NCBI RefSeq assembly: GCF_000269965.1
Contig: NC_017219.1
Coordinates: 1-64,000, forward strand
From: Bifidobacterium longum subsp. infantis ATCC 15697 = JCM 1222 = DSM 20088
GTDB taxonomy: Bacteria; Actinomycetota; Actinomycetes; Actinomycetales; Bifidobacteriaceae
Reading direction: 5' to 3'
Length of the DNA stretch: 64,000 bases
Shown: one piece after another, positions 1-10,828 of the stretch
How positions within the stretch are numbered: the stretch's first letter is position 1
Layout of the letters: every line of letters begins with the position of its first letter
Program-made: the position numbers and the translations under genes
The notes under the pieces: generated by a model
What the model saw: the letters and a program-made list of their open reading frames with translations, nothing else
The model's database searches: none
Told to the model about the DNA's origin: nothing

Positions 1-1503
1 ATGGTTAACGCTTCCGGCGACCCCGTAATCGAGGCCGCCCACATCTGGTCAGACACGCTGACGGTGCTCAAACACAGCGCTTCGCTCAGCCCACGAGAAA
101 AAGGCTGGTTGGAAGGCGTTGTTCCTGAAGGCGTCTTCGGTTCGACCATCGTGCTGTGTGTGGACAACAACGACACGCTTCAAGCCATTCAGGGTGATTT
201 GAACGATTCCCTGCTTCAGGCATTGCGTACGGTAACCGGCGAAAATATGTTTCCCGCGTTCAAGGTCGTGCCGAAAACCGAGCCAGAACCGCTTTCGGCG
301 GCAAAGCCGGCGCAGCCATATCCTTCGGAAATTTCTCCGACTGTCGCCGAGTTCGGTAAAGAATCCTATGGCGCAAAGCCGGTAGCCGCACCGCGGGAAC
401 CGATGCCCGCCACCGAGTCGCAGTTCCCGGTCGGTCAGCAGAAGATGAATCGCGATCCCGAGACTCATCTCAATAAGAACTTCACGTTTGATTCCTTCGT
501 GCCTGGCGATTCCAACCGTTTTGCCCGTACGGTCGCACTGGCCGTGGCCGAAGGTTCCGGTCAGGATTTCAACCCGTTGTGTATCTATGGCGGATCGGGA
601 CTGGGCAAAACCCACTTGCTGAACGCCATCGGCAACTATGCACTGGTCAAGGATCCCGGGCTGAAGGTTCGATACGTCACGTCTGAGGAATTCACGAACG
701 AATTCATCGACGCGCTGCAAAACCCGAACCAAAGCCAAGGTCAGATTGCTGAATTCAACCGTCGATACCGACAGGTTGATGTGTTGCTTATTGACGATAT
801 CCAGTTCCTCGGCGGCAAGGAAGCCACCTTGGATCAGTTCTTCCATACGTTCAATGCACTACATCAGGCAAATAAGCGTATTGTCATTGCTTCCGATGTG
901 GCACCCAAGAATTTGAAGGGTTTCGAGGCTCGACTCATCTCGCGCTTCGAATCCGGCCTGACCGTAGACGTCAAGCCGCCGGATCTGGAGACCCGAATCG
1001 CCATTCTTCGCATGATCGCCTCGATGAACGGGTCGAAAATCCCCAGCGATGTGTTGGACCTCATCGCCGAACGCTTCACCGAGAACATTCGTGAACTTGA
1101 GGGCGCGCTTACCCGTGTTACGGCCGTGGCCTCGCTGAGTAATCAGCCGGTGACCCGCGCCTTGGCCGAGCAGACGTTGCAGGACTTCTTCACCACCGAT
1201 GTGGAAATCAAGCCCACGGACATCATCAGTCAGGTGGCGAAGTACTTCCACCTGACGTTTGAGGATCTTGTCGGTAAATCACGAACCAAAAACGTGGCTG
1301 TTCCTCGTCAGATCGCCATGTATCTGGCTCGCGAAATGACCAGTATGAGCCTGATGGATATTGGCCAGGTCTTTGGCGGACGCGATCACACCACAGTAAT
1401 GCATGCCTGCACTCGAATCAGTGACCGGATGCAGCAAAAACAGGAGATCTATAACTACGTTATGGAGCTCACGGTTCGCCTCAAGCAAAGCAACACCAAC
1501 TGA
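1..1503 (+). CDS. dnaA: Chromosomal replication initiator DnaA
   Basis: Initiator ATPase that binds DnaA boxes and opens oriC. The protein has 500 residues, in the usual actinobacterial range. An N-terminal domain I (about 1-90) is followed by a low-complexity Pro/Ala linker. The AAA+ core has Walker A GGSGLGKT at 197-204 and Walker [12 protein letters not shown] near 260. The C-terminal domain IV carries the DnaA signature around [11 protein letters not shown] near 455-470. The window begins exactly at its ATG, so its promoter is not visible and the genome was probably numbered from here. An intrinsic terminator follows at 1524-1568, and the oriC box cluster lies between this gene and dnaN. 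Confidence 0.98.
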   Translation: MVNASGDPVIEAAHIWSDTLTVLKHSASLSPREKGWLEGVVPEGVFGSTIVLCVDNNDTLQAIQGDLNDSLLQALRTVTGENMFPAFKVVPKTEPEPLSAAKPAQPYPSEISPTVAEFGKESYGAKPVAAPREPMPATESQFPVGQQKMNRDPETHLNKNFTFDSFVPGDSNRFARTVALAVAEGSGQDFNPLCIYGGSGLGKTHLLNAIGNYALVKDPGLKVRYVTSEEFTNEFIDALQNPNQSQGQIAEFNRRYRQVDVLLIDDIQFLGGKEATLDQFFHTFNALHQANKRIVIASDVAPKNLKGFEARLISRFESGLTVDVKPPDLETRIAILRMIASMNGSKIPSDVLDLIAERFTENIRELEGALTRVTAVASLSNQPVTRALAEQTLQDFFTTDVEIKPTDIISQVAKYFHLTFEDLVGKSRTKNVAVPRQIAMYLAREMTSMSLMDIGQVFGGRDHTTVMHACTRISDRMQQKQEIYNYVMELTVRLKQSNTN

Positions 1504-1523
1504 CACAACGCTTCTGAGAGACG

Positions 1524-1568
1524 AAAAACGGCACTTCTTGGACTGACTTTCCGGAAAGTGCCGTTTTT
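1524..1568 (+). terminator. Intrinsic terminator of dnaA
   Basis: Inverted repeat with arms AAAAACGGCACTT (1524-1536) and AAGTGCCGTTTTT (1556-1568), ending in a T run. It lies 20 bases after the dnaA stop codon. Confidence 0.8.
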
Positions 1569-1632
1569 GGTTGCTCAGGCGGATTCTGGTGGATACGTCG
1601 AGGCAACGGATTCGAGACATCAGATTCCTCAT

Positions 1633-1680
1633 GGCTCCCCTTTATGAGGGGAGCTGTCGTCGCAGACGACCGAGGGGAGT
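1633..1680. repeat. REP-like composite palindrome
   Basis: GCTCCCCT and AGGGGAGC pair around a 5-base loop (1634-1654). A second short hairpin GTCGTC/GACGAC follows (1656-1670), then GAGGGGAGT. The same composite recurs at 36803-36850 and, inverted, at 36879-36924. A half unit lies at 30609-30635. It is a dispersed repeat in intergenic spaces. Confidence 0.65.
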
Positions 1681-2237
1681 TTCGACGGGGAACACGCAAA
1701 AACCCATGAAACGAGAGAATCGATTCTGAGGACCGATTTTGCGGGTTTGGGCGAGCGAGACGAAAAAAGTGCCGAAAACGGTCTCCAGAATCGATTCTCC
1801 TCGACGAAAAACAGCCTTCAACACGCCGTGCGAAAGTACGAAAACCAAAAAAGTTATCCACATAGTTGTGCACAGATGTGGGTAAACTCGGCGGATAACT
1901 CGTGGATTACCCACTATTTTGTTGTGGAAAACTCGTGCATAACTGCGACCTCGATGTGGAAAACCCAAATCCGACGAACTGGCTGTGGAAAACTCGCCCA
2001 CTTATCCACAAGCCATGCAGAATTTGTCCACAATTTTCGGGGACTTATGAACCGTTGCATTCGTAGGGCTCAACCCTACTTATCCACACTATCCACCGGC
2101 CTTATTATGGCGATTACTTACTCAGTTACGTGAAAAGCATCATCGCCACAGTAACAGCCGGTCACCCATCGTACGTAAGTTCGCCACCCAACGGCTAGAA
2201 TATTTCTCAGCCAATCCGACGAAGGGAACAATCACAC

Positions 2238-3362
2238 ATGAAAGTCGAAATCGATACCGCAGCCCTGGCCGACGCCGTAGCCTGGACCTCCCGAGTCATC
2301 GACGCACGTCCCTCCAACCCGATTCTCGCTGGCGTCAAGCTGGAAGCCATTGAAGGAACGCTGCAATTCTCCGCCTTCAACTACGAGATTTCCGCTCGCC
2401 ACCACATCGAAGCCGGCGTTGACGAAGCCGGTTCCGTACTGGTTCAGGGCAAACTGCTGGCCGATATCACCAAATCGCTGCGTTCGGAGAAAACGTACCT
2501 GGTTACCGACGGCTCCACGCTGACCATCACGTCCGGCAAGTCGAAGTTCACCTTGCAGCTCATGCCCGACACCGAGTACCCGGATCTGCCTGTGGTACCG
2601 GCCATGCTCGGCCAAGTCGATGCCCCGACTTTCGTTCAGGCAGTGAACCAAGCATGCGTTGCCGTCTCCCGCGAAGAGAACCGCCCGGTGCTGACCGGCG
2701 TACGCATGCAGTTCCAAGGCGACAAGGTCGTCATGACCTCCACCGATCGCTTCCGTTTGGCCCGCGCCACCTTCACTTGGACTCCGCAGAACCCGGACGT
2801 CGACACCACCACGCTGGTTCGCGGCTCACTACTCAAGGATGTGGCCCGCGCTCTTGATGAGCACCAGAACATCCGCCTTGATTTCGACGCCGATAGCCCG
2901 ACGCTGCTCGGCTTCGAAAACGCCGGCCGCGTCTCCACCTCCCAGCTCATCGACGGTGAATTCCCGGCGGTCGACCGCCTGTTCGCCGACGAATACCCGA
3001 TTCAGGCCGTAGTCAACAAGCAGGATCTGCTCGACGCCATCAGCCGTGTGGCTTTGGTCGCCGAACGCAATGCTCCGATTCGCATGACCTTCACCGGTCA
3101 GGAAGTGGCGCTGTCCGCCGGATCGGTCGACGAGGCCCAGGCCAACGAGACACTGGACATCGACATGGATGGCGACGACATCACCGTGGCATTCAACCCG
3201 TCCTACCTGAAGGAGGGTCTGTCCGCCGTGACCGAACCATTCGTGCGCATCAAGATGACGACCCCGGTCAAGCCGGTCGAGTTCAACGGCCAGCAGGAAG
3301 CTGATTCCGACGAGTCCATGGACTACCGATACCTGCTCGTGCCGATGCGCTTTAACAACTGA
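2238..3362 (+). CDS. dnaN: DNA polymerase III beta sliding clamp
   Basis: Ring-shaped processivity clamp that tethers the polymerase III core to DNA. The 374 residues match the family length and cover the three topologically similar clamp domains. The start ATG follows an AAGGGAA ribosome site (2222-2228 region). The C-terminal YRYLLVPMR segment matches the conserved beta-clamp end that forms part of the partner-peptide pocket. It is followed after 27 bp by recF, the usual order. Confidence 0.97.
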   Translation: MKVEIDTAALADAVAWTSRVIDARPSNPILAGVKLEAIEGTLQFSAFNYEISARHHIEAGVDEAGSVLVQGKLLADITKSLRSEKTYLVTDGSTLTITSGKSKFTLQLMPDTEYPDLPVVPAMLGQVDAPTFVQAVNQACVAVSREENRPVLTGVRMQFQGDKVVMTSTDRFRLARATFTWTPQNPDVDTTTLVRGSLLKDVARALDEHQNIRLDFDADSPTLLGFENAGRVSTSQLIDGEFPAVDRLFADEYPIQAVVNKQDLLDAISRVALVAERNAPIRMTFTGQEVALSAGSVDEAQANETLDIDMDGDDITVAFNPSYLKEGLSAVTEPFVRIKMTTPVKPVEFNGQQEADSDESMDYRYLLVPMRFNN

Positions 3363-3389
3363 AGTCCCTGAATTTCCAACGATTCGATA

Positions 3390-4628
3390 ATGCACATCTC
3401 CCGTCTCGCACTCGACCACTACCGCTCATGGAGTCAGGTAGTGGTCGATTTCGTACCAGGCGTGAATATCCTGTTCGGCAAGAATGGCTTGGGCAAAACC
3501 AATCTGGTGGAAGCCGTCGAAGTGCTGTCCACCGGATCGAGCCATCGCACGTCCAGCACGTTGCCGCTGATCGAACGCGGGCAGACCACGGCCACCATCC
3601 GCGCGAACGTCGCTGATGATGCCGGCCAAACCACTACGTATGAAGCGTCGATTCATGCGCGTGGTGCCAACCGAGCCCGCATCAACTCGGGGTCGTCGCT
3701 GTATCTGCGCGATATCATCGGCAAGATTCCCAGCGTTTCCTTCACTCCCGAAGATCAGCGATTGGTGTCCGGCGATCCGGGAGCACGCCGCACCATGATG
3801 AATCAGGCTGCGGCTCTGCTCGAGCCCGGATACATGCAGACGTTGCAACAGTTCACGCGCATCGCCAAACAGCGTGCCACATTGTTGAAGCAATTGAATG
3901 CCAATGCCAATAATGGCCAGCCGATGGATGCGGTTCTGAGCGGTTTGGAAATCTGGACCGGCCAGTTCATCGAAGCCGGTGTGGTGTTGACCCGTATGCG
4001 AGCCCATGTGATTAGCCTGCTTGCCGAGCCATTTGCCGCGATTTACGCCGACTTGGCCGGTGCCGGCGAGCAGGTGACGCTCACATATGCGCCTTCATTC
4101 GACGAAGTGCTGATGTTCAACGATCCGCATCCGCAGATCAGCGAGCATTTCCAACGCATCTACCCCGGTGAAGTGGCTCGCGGCGTGAACCTTATCGGTC
4201 CGCAGCGCGATGACATGAACCTTGACTTGGCCGGTATTCCCGCCCGCGAGTTCGCTTCGAACGGCGAGATGTGGACGATGGCGTTGGCCTTGAAAATGGC
4301 ATTGTTCGAAATCGTGCGTGACCGGTTGGGATTGCAGCCGATTGTGATTCTCGATGATGTGTTCGCCCAGCTTGATGACAGCCGGCGCGCGCAGATTCTT
4401 GATTTCGCCAGAAAACAGGATCAGGTGCTGATTACCGTGGCCGCTGAAGGCGATGTGCCCGACTATGAATCGGCCCATCGCATCGACGTGGCCGCACTGG
4501 CCGAACCAGCTTCCGTGATACTGCCAACTCTGGGCAATTTGTCCGATTTGCGGGAAAACGAGAGTTTGGGTAAGTATGACGGAAAAACCGCGGTGGACAG
4601 CGCGTCCGTAGAACGGAAAGTGTCATGA
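3390..4628 (+). CDS. recF: DNA replication and repair protein RecF
   Basis: SMC-like ATPase that loads RecA at single-strand gaps. The 412-residue protein has an N-terminal ATP loop FGKNGLGKT (about 29-37) and a C-terminal Walker B segment PIVILDDVFAQLD. It is somewhat longer than many RecF proteins, mainly through a C-terminal tail. It sits 27 bp after dnaN, and its end overlaps the start of the DUF721 gene by 4 bp (ATGA), indicating translational coupling. Confidence 0.96.
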   Translation: MHISRLALDHYRSWSQVVVDFVPGVNILFGKNGLGKTNLVEAVEVLSTGSSHRTSSTLPLIERGQTTATIRANVADDAGQTTTYEASIHARGANRARINSGSSLYLRDIIGKIPSVSFTPEDQRLVSGDPGARRTMMNQAAALLEPGYMQTLQQFTRIAKQRATLLKQLNANANNGQPMDAVLSGLEIWTGQFIEAGVVLTRMRAHVISLLAEPFAAIYADLAGAGEQVTLTYAPSFDEVLMFNDPHPQISEHFQRIYPGEVARGVNLIGPQRDDMNLDLAGIPAREFASNGEMWTMALALKMALFEIVRDRLGLQPIVILDDVFAQLDDSRRAQILDFARKQDQVLITVAAEGDVPDYESAHRIDVAALAEPASVILPTLGNLSDLRENESLGKYDGKTAVDSASVERKVS

Positions 4629-5095
4629 ACCCGCCGATCGCCCGCCAACTCAACCTGGACGAGACCAAACTGCCGGCCGAAATATTCGAGCGGATCTCCC
4701 GTCGCGGGGCGACCTTGAAGGACTACAGACGCCGCCGTGAAGAGGCCATCGAAAACTTCGGCAAACCGGGGCGCGATCCGGCTGAACTGGGCAGCGTGAT
4801 GACCACCATCGCCGGCAATGGCGTCTGGGCGGCGAATATGAAGCTTGCGCAATTGCGCAACCATTGGGACCAAGTGGTGGGGCAGGCCATCGCCAGCCAT
4901 TCGGCAGTCGCCGATTTCATGGACGGTGTACTGACCATCCGTGCCGAATCCACGGTCTGGGCCACGCAGCTGACCTACCTTATCCCCCAACTCACCGATA
5001 CCATCCGTCGCAATCTCAGAGGATTGACCATCACCGAGATTCGCGTGACCGGCCCGGCCGCCGGATACACGCGCAAATGGGCTCGGCGGCGGTAG
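4625..5095 (+). CDS. DUF721 protein (DciA-like)
   Basis: A 156-residue protein with a DUF721 domain in its C-terminal half (about 60-145: the LRNHWDQVVG and LTIRAESTVWATQL segments). Actinobacterial DUF721 proteins next to recF and gyrB correspond to DciA, a replicative-helicase loader or operator. That role is known for the family and is inferred here. The gene overlaps recF by 4 bp and belongs to the same operon. The N-terminal region is basic and likely flexible. Confidence 0.85.
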   Translation: MNPPIARQLNLDETKLPAEIFERISRRGATLKDYRRRREEAIENFGKPGRDPAELGSVMTTIAGNGVWAANMKLAQLRNHWDQVVGQAIASHSAVADFMDGVLTIRAESTVWATQLTYLIPQLTDTIRRNLRGLTITEIRVTGPAAGYTRKWARRR

Positions 5096-5227
5096 CCAAG
5101 ATACCAAACAAATTCGCAGAAGCCTCGCTATGGCGCTCGTCGGGTTAGACGAGTAAAATCACATGCAGTATGGTCAAATGGCTAGAAGAGTCCTTTACGG
5201 GCCTCGTAAGCCATATCACCTCCGTGA

Positions 5228-7366
5228 ATGACCTTCATGACGGAGGTTGACCCTGTAGTCACGGAAGGAAGCCTGTTGGCAGACGAAACCAGCAAAGAGG
5301 AGCAGCTGAAGGCGGCTGCGGAACGCATCAACAATGCGGAATTGACCGAAGGCGAACTTGACGAATCCATGGCTCCCGAGCATTATGAGGCCTCTGATCT
5401 GAGGGTGCTCGAAGGACTTGAGGCCGTGCGTATCCGCCCCGGTATGTACATCGGTTCCACCGGGCCGCGCGGTTTGCACCACCTGGTCTATGAGATCGTC
5501 GACAACTCGGTCGACGAGGCGCTGGCCGGATACGCCAGCCATATCGAGGTCTCCATTCTGCCGGACAACGGCATCCGCGTGGTGGACGATGGTCGAGGCA
5601 TCCCGGTCGATGAGGTGCCCGGCGAGGGCGTCTCCGGTGTGGAGACCGTGATGACCAAGCTGCACGCCGGCGGCAAGTTCGGCGGCGGCGGTTATGCAGT
5701 GTCCGGCGGTCTGCACGGCGTGGGCATCTCCGTGGTCAACGCACTCTCCACCCGCGTGGACATCGAAGTGCGCCGTCAGGGCTTCCACTGGACCCAGACG
5801 TACATCGACCAGCACCCCACCGCGCCCTTGAAGCAGGGCGAGCCGATGACCGAAGGCGAGTCCACCGGCACGTCCGTGACCTTCTGGGCCGACCCGAAGA
5901 TTTTCGAGACCACCATCTACGACTTCGAGACGCTGCGCTCCCGCTTCCAGCAGATGGCCTTCCTGAACAAGGGCCTCAAGATCAGCCTGACCGACGAACG
6001 CGAGAACGACCAGGCCGGCGACGAGGTGGCCGGCGACGCGGCGGACGAGCCGGGCGCGAAGCACCAGACCGTCACCTACCAATACCTCAACGGCATCAAG
6101 GACTACGTCGAGTATCTGGTCAAGGTGCGCAAGGCCACGCCGGTGGAAGAGGACGTCATCAGCTTCGAGGCCGAAGACCTGAAGCTCGGCATCTCCGCCG
6201 AACTCGCCATGCAGTGGACCACCGCCTACTCCGAGGCCGTGCACACCTTCGCGAACACGATTTCCACCACCGAGGGCGGCACCCACGAGGAGGGCTTCCG
6301 CGCCGCGCTGACCTCGCTGGTCAACCGTTACGCGCGTGACAAGGGCATCCTCAAGGACAAGGACGAGAACCTCTCCGGCGACGACGTGCGTGAAGGCCTG
6401 ACCGCCGTGATCTCCGTCAAGCTCACCAACCCGCAGTTCGAAGGCCAGACCAAGACCAAGCTCGGCAACTCCGAGGCCAAGACCTTCGTGCAGCGCGTGA
6501 TGACCGACAAGCTCGGCGACTGGTTCGACGCCCACCCGAACGAGGCCAAGAACATCATCCAGAAGGCCATCGAGGCCTCCCGCGCCCGTCTGGCCGCCAA
6601 GAAAGCCCGCGAGAACACCCGCCGCAAGTCCATCTTCGAGTCCGCCGGCATGCCCGACAAGCTCAAGGACTGCCAGTCCTCCAACCCGGAAGAGTGCGAG
6701 CTGTTCATCGTGGAGGGCGATTCCGCAGGCGGTTCCGCCATCCAAGGCCGCAACCCGATCACGCAGGCCATCCTGCCGCTGCGAGGCAAGATCCTCAACA
6801 CCGAACGTGCCAGCTTGGACCGCATGATGAAGTCCGACACCATCGAATCGCTGATCACCGCGGTCGGCGGCGGCTATGGCGAGGACTTCGACATCTCCAA
6901 GGTCCGCTACCACAAGGTCATCATCATGGCCGATGCCGATGTGGACGGTGCGCATATCGCCACCCTGAACCTGACGCTGTTCTTCCGCTACATGCGCCCG
7001 ATGATCACCGCCGGCTACGTGTACGTGGCCATGCCGCCGCTGTACCGCCTGAAGTGGACCAAGGGCCCGCACGACTTCGTGTACACCGACGCCGAGCGCG
7101 ACCGCGTGCTCGCCGAAGGCAAGGCCAACGGCCGCCAGCTGCCCAAGGGCGAAGGCATCCAGCGCTACAAGGGTCTGGGCGAGATGAGCTACCAGGAGCT
7201 ATGGGAGACCACCATGGACCCCGAGCACCGCATTCTGAAGCAGGTGCACATCGAGGACGCCGCCGCGGCCGACGAGACCTTCTCGATGCTGATGGGCGAT
7301 GAGGTCGAACCCCGCCGCCTCTTCATCCAGCGCAACGCCAAGAACGTGCGTTGGATCGATGCGTAA
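5228..7366 (+). CDS. gyrB: DNA gyrase subunit B
   Basis: ATPase subunit of the A2B2 type II topoisomerase that introduces negative supercoils. The 712 residues hold the GHKL ATPase motifs EIVDNSVDEA, VDDGRGIPVD and GGLHGVGISVVNAL, then the transducer domain. The TOPRIM domain has EGDSAGGSA (near 497) and DADVDGAHI (near 574), and the YKGLGEM segment follows. An acidic insertion (about 258-278) interrupts the transducer region. A second ATG three codons in (5237) is an alternative start; neither has a strong ribosome site. Confidence 0.97.
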   Translation: MTFMTEVDPVVTEGSLLADETSKEEQLKAAAERINNAELTEGELDESMAPEHYEASDLRVLEGLEAVRIRPGMYIGSTGPRGLHHLVYEIVDNSVDEALAGYASHIEVSILPDNGIRVVDDGRGIPVDEVPGEGVSGVETVMTKLHAGGKFGGGGYAVSGGLHGVGISVVNALSTRVDIEVRRQGFHWTQTYIDQHPTAPLKQGEPMTEGESTGTSVTFWADPKIFETTIYDFETLRSRFQQMAFLNKGLKISLTDERENDQAGDEVAGDAADEPGAKHQTVTYQYLNGIKDYVEYLVKVRKATPVEEDVISFEAEDLKLGISAELAMQWTTAYSEAVHTFANTISTTEGGTHEEGFRAALTSLVNRYARDKGILKDKDENLSGDDVREGLTAVISVKLTNPQFEGQTKTKLGNSEAKTFVQRVMTDKLGDWFDAHPNEAKNIIQKAIEASRARLAAKKARENTRRKSIFESAGMPDKLKDCQSSNPEECELFIVEGDSAGGSAIQGRNPITQAILPLRGKILNTERASLDRMMKSDTIESLITAVGGGYGEDFDISKVRYHKVIIMADADVDGAHIATLNLTLFFRYMRPMITAGYVYVAMPPLYRLKWTKGPHDFVYTDAERDRVLAEGKANGRQLPKGEGIQRYKGLGEMSYQELWETTMDPEHRILKQVHIEDAAAADETFSMLMGDEVEPRRLFIQRNAKNVRWIDA

Positions 7367-7378
7367 CGGAATCCTCCA

Positions 7379-7400
7379 ACCTCCCTCGTCAGAGGGAGGT
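7379..7400 (+). terminator. Short perfect hairpin between gyrB and gyrA
   Basis: ACCTCCCTC (7379-7387) and GAGGGAGGT (7392-7400) pair perfectly around a 4-base loop. There is no T run, so it may be an attenuating or mRNA-processing hairpin rather than a full terminator between two genes that are likely co-expressed. Confidence 0.5.
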
Positions 7401-7433
7401 ACACAACGGACTTAGACAATTAAAGGAACAACA

Positions 7434-10085
7434 GTGGCAGATGAAAACAACACCGGCGACGAGCAGTTCACGCCGGACGGCTCGATGGAGCCGTTGAGCC
7501 CGCAGGAGGCGGACACCACCGACTACGGCCTGATGGAGAGCGGCGAACGCATCCAGCGCAAGGACCTGCAGCAGGAGATGCGCGAGTCCTACCTGGCGTA
7601 TGCCCTCTCCGTGATCGTCGAGCGTGCCCTGCCGGACGTGCGCGACGGCATGAAGCCCGTGCATCGCCGTGTGATCTACGCGATGTACGACGGCGGCTAC
7701 CGCCCCGATCGCGGCTACAACAAGTGCTCCCGCGTGGTCGGCGACGTGATGGGTAAGTACCACCCGCACGGCGATTCCGCCATCTACGACACCTTGGTGC
7801 GTATGGCCCAGTCCTGGTCGATGCGCAACATGCTCGTCGACGGCCAGGGCAACTTCGGCTCCCCCGGCGATGACCCGGCCGCCGCCATGCGTTACACCGA
7901 ATGCCGCATGGCCCCGCTGGCCATGGAAATGGTGCGCGACATCGACAAGGACACCGTCGACTTCGTGCCCAACTACGACGGCAAGACCCAGGAGCCGACC
8001 GTGCTGCCGGCCCGCTTCCCGAACCTGCTCGTCAACGGTTCCGCCGGCATCGCCGTCGGCATGGCCACCAACATCCCGCCGCATAACATGCGCGAGGTGG
8101 CGGACGGCGTCCACTGGGCGCTCGACCATCCGGACGCCAGCCGCGAGGAACTGCTGGAAAACCTGATCCGCATCATCAAGGGACCGGACTTCCCCACCGG
8201 CGCCACCATCCTCGGCCACAAGGGCATCGAACAGGCCTACCGCACCGGCCGTGGCCTCATCACCATGCGCGCCGTGGTCAACACCGAGGAGATCAACGGC
8301 CGCATGTGCCTGGTGGTCACCGAACTGCCGTACCAGGTCAATCCGGATCGTCTCGTCGTCTCCATCCGCGAGGCCGTGCGCGACGGCAAGATCCAGGGCA
8401 TTGCCGACATGCGCGACGAGACCTCCGGCCGCACCGGCCAGCGCCTCGTGCTGGTCCTGAAGCGCGACGCCGTGCCGAAGGTGGTGCTGAACAACCTGTA
8501 CAAGCACTCCCAGCTGCAGCAGACCTTCGGCGCCAACATGCTGGCCTTGGTCGACGGCGTGCCGCGCACACTGAGCCTGGACGCCTTCATCCGCCACTGG
8601 GTGAACCACCAGCTCGACGTGATCGCCCGCCGCACCGCGTACCTGAAGCGCGAGGCCGAGGAGCGCGACCACATCCTGCAGGGGTATCTCAAGGCCCTGG
8701 ACATGCTGGACGAGGTCATCGCCCTCATCCGCGCCTCCGAGGACACCGATACCGCCCGTACCGGCCTTATGGAGCTGCTGGACATCGACCAGGTGCAGGC
8801 GGACGCCATCCTGGCCATGCAGCTGCGCACGCTGACCCGCATGAACCGCGACAAGATCGTGGCCGAGCATGAGGAATTGCAGCGCAGGATCGCCGACTAC
8901 ATCGACATCCTCGCCAAACCGGAACGCCAGCGCAAGATCATCGGCGACGAACTCGACGAGATCGTGGCCAAGTACGGCGACGAACGCCGCACCCGAATCC
9001 TGCCGTTCTCCGGCGAGATGAACGTCGAAGACCTGATCGCCGAAGAGAACGTGGTGGTCACCGTGACCCACTCCGGTTTCATCAAACGCACCAAGGCCGA
9101 CGAATACCGCGCCCAGCACCGCGGCGGCAAGGGCATCAAGGGCACCAAGCTGCGCGAGGACGACGTGGTGGATCACTTCTTCCTGACCTCCACGCACAAC
9201 TGGCTGCTGTTCTTCACCAACAAGGGGCGCGTGTACCGCATCAAAGCCTACGAGCTACCCGAAGGCTCGCGCGATTCCAAGGGCCAGCACGTGGCCAACC
9301 TGCTGCAGTTCGCGCCCGATGAGACCATCCAGACCGTGCTGTCCATCCCGAACTATGAGGTGGCCAGATATCTGGTGCTCGCCACCCGATCCGGCAAGGT
9401 CAAGAAGACCCCGCTGGCCGAGTACGATTCCCCGCGTCAGGGCGGTCTGATCGCCGTGCGACTCATGGCCGACGAGAACGGCGAGAACGCCGACGAGCTC
9501 ATCGGCGCCGCGTTGTGCAACGCGCAGGACGACATCATCCTGGTGTCCAGGCTTGGCATGAGTCTCAAGTTCCAGGCCGACGACGAACAGCTGCGCCCGA
9601 TGGGCCGTCAGACCGCCGGTGTGCAGGGCATGAAGTTCCGTGCGGACGACAGCCTGCTGGCGATGGATGTGGTGCCGAGCGACTCCGACAAGGACCTGTT
9701 CGTGGTGACCAACGAGGGCTTCGCCAAGCGCACCGCCATCGGCGAGTACCGTCTGCAGGGGCGCAATGGTCTGGGCGTCAAGGCCGTGCAGCTGGTCGAA
9801 GGCCGCGGCGCGCTGGTGGGTGCGCTCGTGGTGTCCGAAGACGATCAGGTCATGGCCATCATGAAGTCCGGCAAGGTGATCCGCTCCAATGTGGACGAGG
9901 TCAAGCGCACCGGGCGAAACACCCAGGGCGTGACCTTCGCCAAGCCCGACAAGGGCGACATGATCCTCTCCATCGCCCGTAACGAGGAGAAGGACGAGCC
10001 CGAGGAAGACGGCGGTACGGCAACGAACGGAGCCGGTGAGACCGTGCAATCCGACAAGAATGTGAACAACCCGGACGAGGCGTGA
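7434..10085 (+). CDS. gyrA: DNA gyrase subunit A
   Basis: Cleavage-religation subunit of gyrase, 883 residues with a GTG start after AAAGGAAC. The catalytic tyrosine is Y154 in [10 protein letters not shown]. The quinolone-pocket segment [11 protein letters not shown] lies at 110-120, with Ser115 and Asp119 at the positions of E. coli Ser83 and Asp87, the residues typical of susceptible enzymes. The C-terminal beta-pinwheel begins with the GyrA box (QHRGGKG). An acidic Glu/Asp-rich tail ends the protein. Confidence 0.97.
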   Translation: MADENNTGDEQFTPDGSMEPLSPQEADTTDYGLMESGERIQRKDLQQEMRESYLAYALSVIVERALPDVRDGMKPVHRRVIYAMYDGGYRPDRGYNKCSRVVGDVMGKYHPHGDSAIYDTLVRMAQSWSMRNMLVDGQGNFGSPGDDPAAAMRYTECRMAPLAMEMVRDIDKDTVDFVPNYDGKTQEPTVLPARFPNLLVNGSAGIAVGMATNIPPHNMREVADGVHWALDHPDASREELLENLIRIIKGPDFPTGATILGHKGIEQAYRTGRGLITMRAVVNTEEINGRMCLVVTELPYQVNPDRLVVSIREAVRDGKIQGIADMRDETSGRTGQRLVLVLKRDAVPKVVLNNLYKHSQLQQTFGANMLALVDGVPRTLSLDAFIRHWVNHQLDVIARRTAYLKREAEERDHILQGYLKALDMLDEVIALIRASEDTDTARTGLMELLDIDQVQADAILAMQLRTLTRMNRDKIVAEHEELQRRIADYIDILAKPERQRKIIGDELDEIVAKYGDERRTRILPFSGEMNVEDLIAEENVVVTVTHSGFIKRTKADEYRAQHRGGKGIKGTKLREDDVVDHFFLTSTHNWLLFFTNKGRVYRIKAYELPEGSRDSKGQHVANLLQFAPDETIQTVLSIPNYEVARYLVLATRSGKVKKTPLAEYDSPRQGGLIAVRLMADENGENADELIGAALCNAQDDIILVSRLGMSLKFQADDEQLRPMGRQTAGVQGMKFRADDSLLAMDVVPSDSDKDLFVVTNEGFAKRTAIGEYRLQGRNGLGVKAVQLVEGRGALVGALVVSEDDQVMAIMKSGKVIRSNVDEVKRTGRNTQGVTFAKPDKGDMILSIARNEEKDEPEEDGGTATNGAGETVQSDKNVNNPDEA

Positions 10086-10154
10086 GCAGCGTCCCGAAAA
10101 GCTGGTAGCCTCGCATACAACAGAGGCTGCCGTCCAGCCTGGTAAGGAGAAACG

Positions 10155-10721
10155 ATGAGCGAGAATCTCGAAGACAACGAGACCCGGATCATTCCGTCGG
10201 AAGACGGCAATACACAGAACGATTATGCCGAGCCGCTGATCGGCGCCGACCGCGCTCCCCGTGTGGCCCGCTCCGTGTCCAGTGATCCGGAGGAGTCCGC
10301 GTTGCCTTCTTCAGGTGCCGCCACTCCTGTGCGTCCGGCACCTCGCCGTAGCGCCCCCAGGGCTCGCCGCATGAGCTTGTCGCTGACCCGCGTGGATGCT
10401 TGGTCCGTGGCCAAGGTGACGTTCATGCTGTCCATCGCCGTGGCGATTATTCAGGTCGTTGCCTCCGCGATCGTATGGGTGCTGCTTGATGTGGTCGGTG
10501 TATTCAGCCAGATTACGCAGATTGTGTCTTCCACCGGTCTTGATGCAGGCGGTTTCGATCTCAAGAACGTGTTGTCCCTTACCACCGTGGTGTCCGGCGT
10601 CACCATCTTCTCGATTGTTGAGGTGGTGATCTTCACCCTGCTGGCCACCATTGCGGCACTGATCTACAACGTGGTCAGCTCGCTGGTCGGCGGCGTGCAC
10701 GTCACGCTCGGCGACGACTGA
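10155..10721 (+). CDS. DUF3566 transmembrane protein
   Basis: A 188-residue protein with a disordered Pro/Ala/Arg-rich N-terminal half (about 1-70). The DUF3566 domain follows: the SLTRVDAWSVAKVTF segment and two long hydrophobic helices (about 90-118 and 145-175). Actinobacteria usually carry it directly downstream of gyrA, as with Rv0007 in Mycobacterium, where it is a membrane protein linked to the cell envelope. Its exact function is not known to me. The start has a strong AAGGAGAAACG ribosome site, and it probably shares transcription with gyrA. Confidence 0.85.
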   Translation: MSENLEDNETRIIPSEDGNTQNDYAEPLIGADRAPRVARSVSSDPEESALPSSGAATPVRPAPRRSAPRARRMSLSLTRVDAWSVAKVTFMLSIAVAIIQVVASAIVWVLLDVVGVFSQITQIVSSTGLDAGGFDLKNVLSLTTVVSGVTIFSIVEVVIFTLLATIAALIYNVVSSLVGGVHVTLGDD

Positions 10722-10752
10722 TATAGCGATACTGACGGAACTCCCCTCAGTG

Positions 10753-10815
10753 AACCGCACCCCGGTTGTTGGACTGAAGTAATTCAGATTCGATGATCGG
10801 AGGTGCGGTTTCTTA
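10753..10815 (+). terminator. Probable terminator after the gyrA-DUF3566 unit
   Basis: AACCGCACC (10753-10761) pairs with GGTGCGGTT (10802-10810) and is followed by TCTTAT. The loop is long (about 40 bases), with a small inner hairpin. Confidence 0.5.
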
Positions 10816-10828
10816 TATGTGGGGATCG

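Larger units (their letters stand above)
1504..2237. other. oriC: Replication origin oriC (DnaA-box cluster)
   Basis: The 734-bp dnaA-dnaN spacer holds a cluster of DnaA boxes from about 1850 to 2090. Perfect TTATCCACA occurs at 1854-1862, 2002-2010 and 2080-2088, and TTGTCCACA at 2024-2032. Near-consensus boxes include TTGTGCACA at 1866-1874, TGTGGGTAA at 1877-1885, TTACCCACT at 1907-1915, and TGTGGAAAA at 1923, 1955 and 1984. Boxes lie in both orientations. The 2095-2200 part is relatively AT-rich and is the best candidate unwinding region. Position between dnaA and dnaN is the standard actinobacterial oriC location. Confidence 0.93.

Noticed and set aside
1747..2133. 128-codon frame inside oriC
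   Set aside because: Covers the DnaA-box cluster; residue content reflects repeated box sequences and there is no ribosome site.
5216..7072. 618-codon open frame opposite gyrB
   Set aside because: Antisense shadow of a GC-rich gene; the translation is His/Gly/Val-rich with no domain, and gyrB on the other strand is certain.
7389..9197. 602-codon open frame opposite gyrA
   Set aside because: Same shadow effect; low-complexity composition and no ribosome site.
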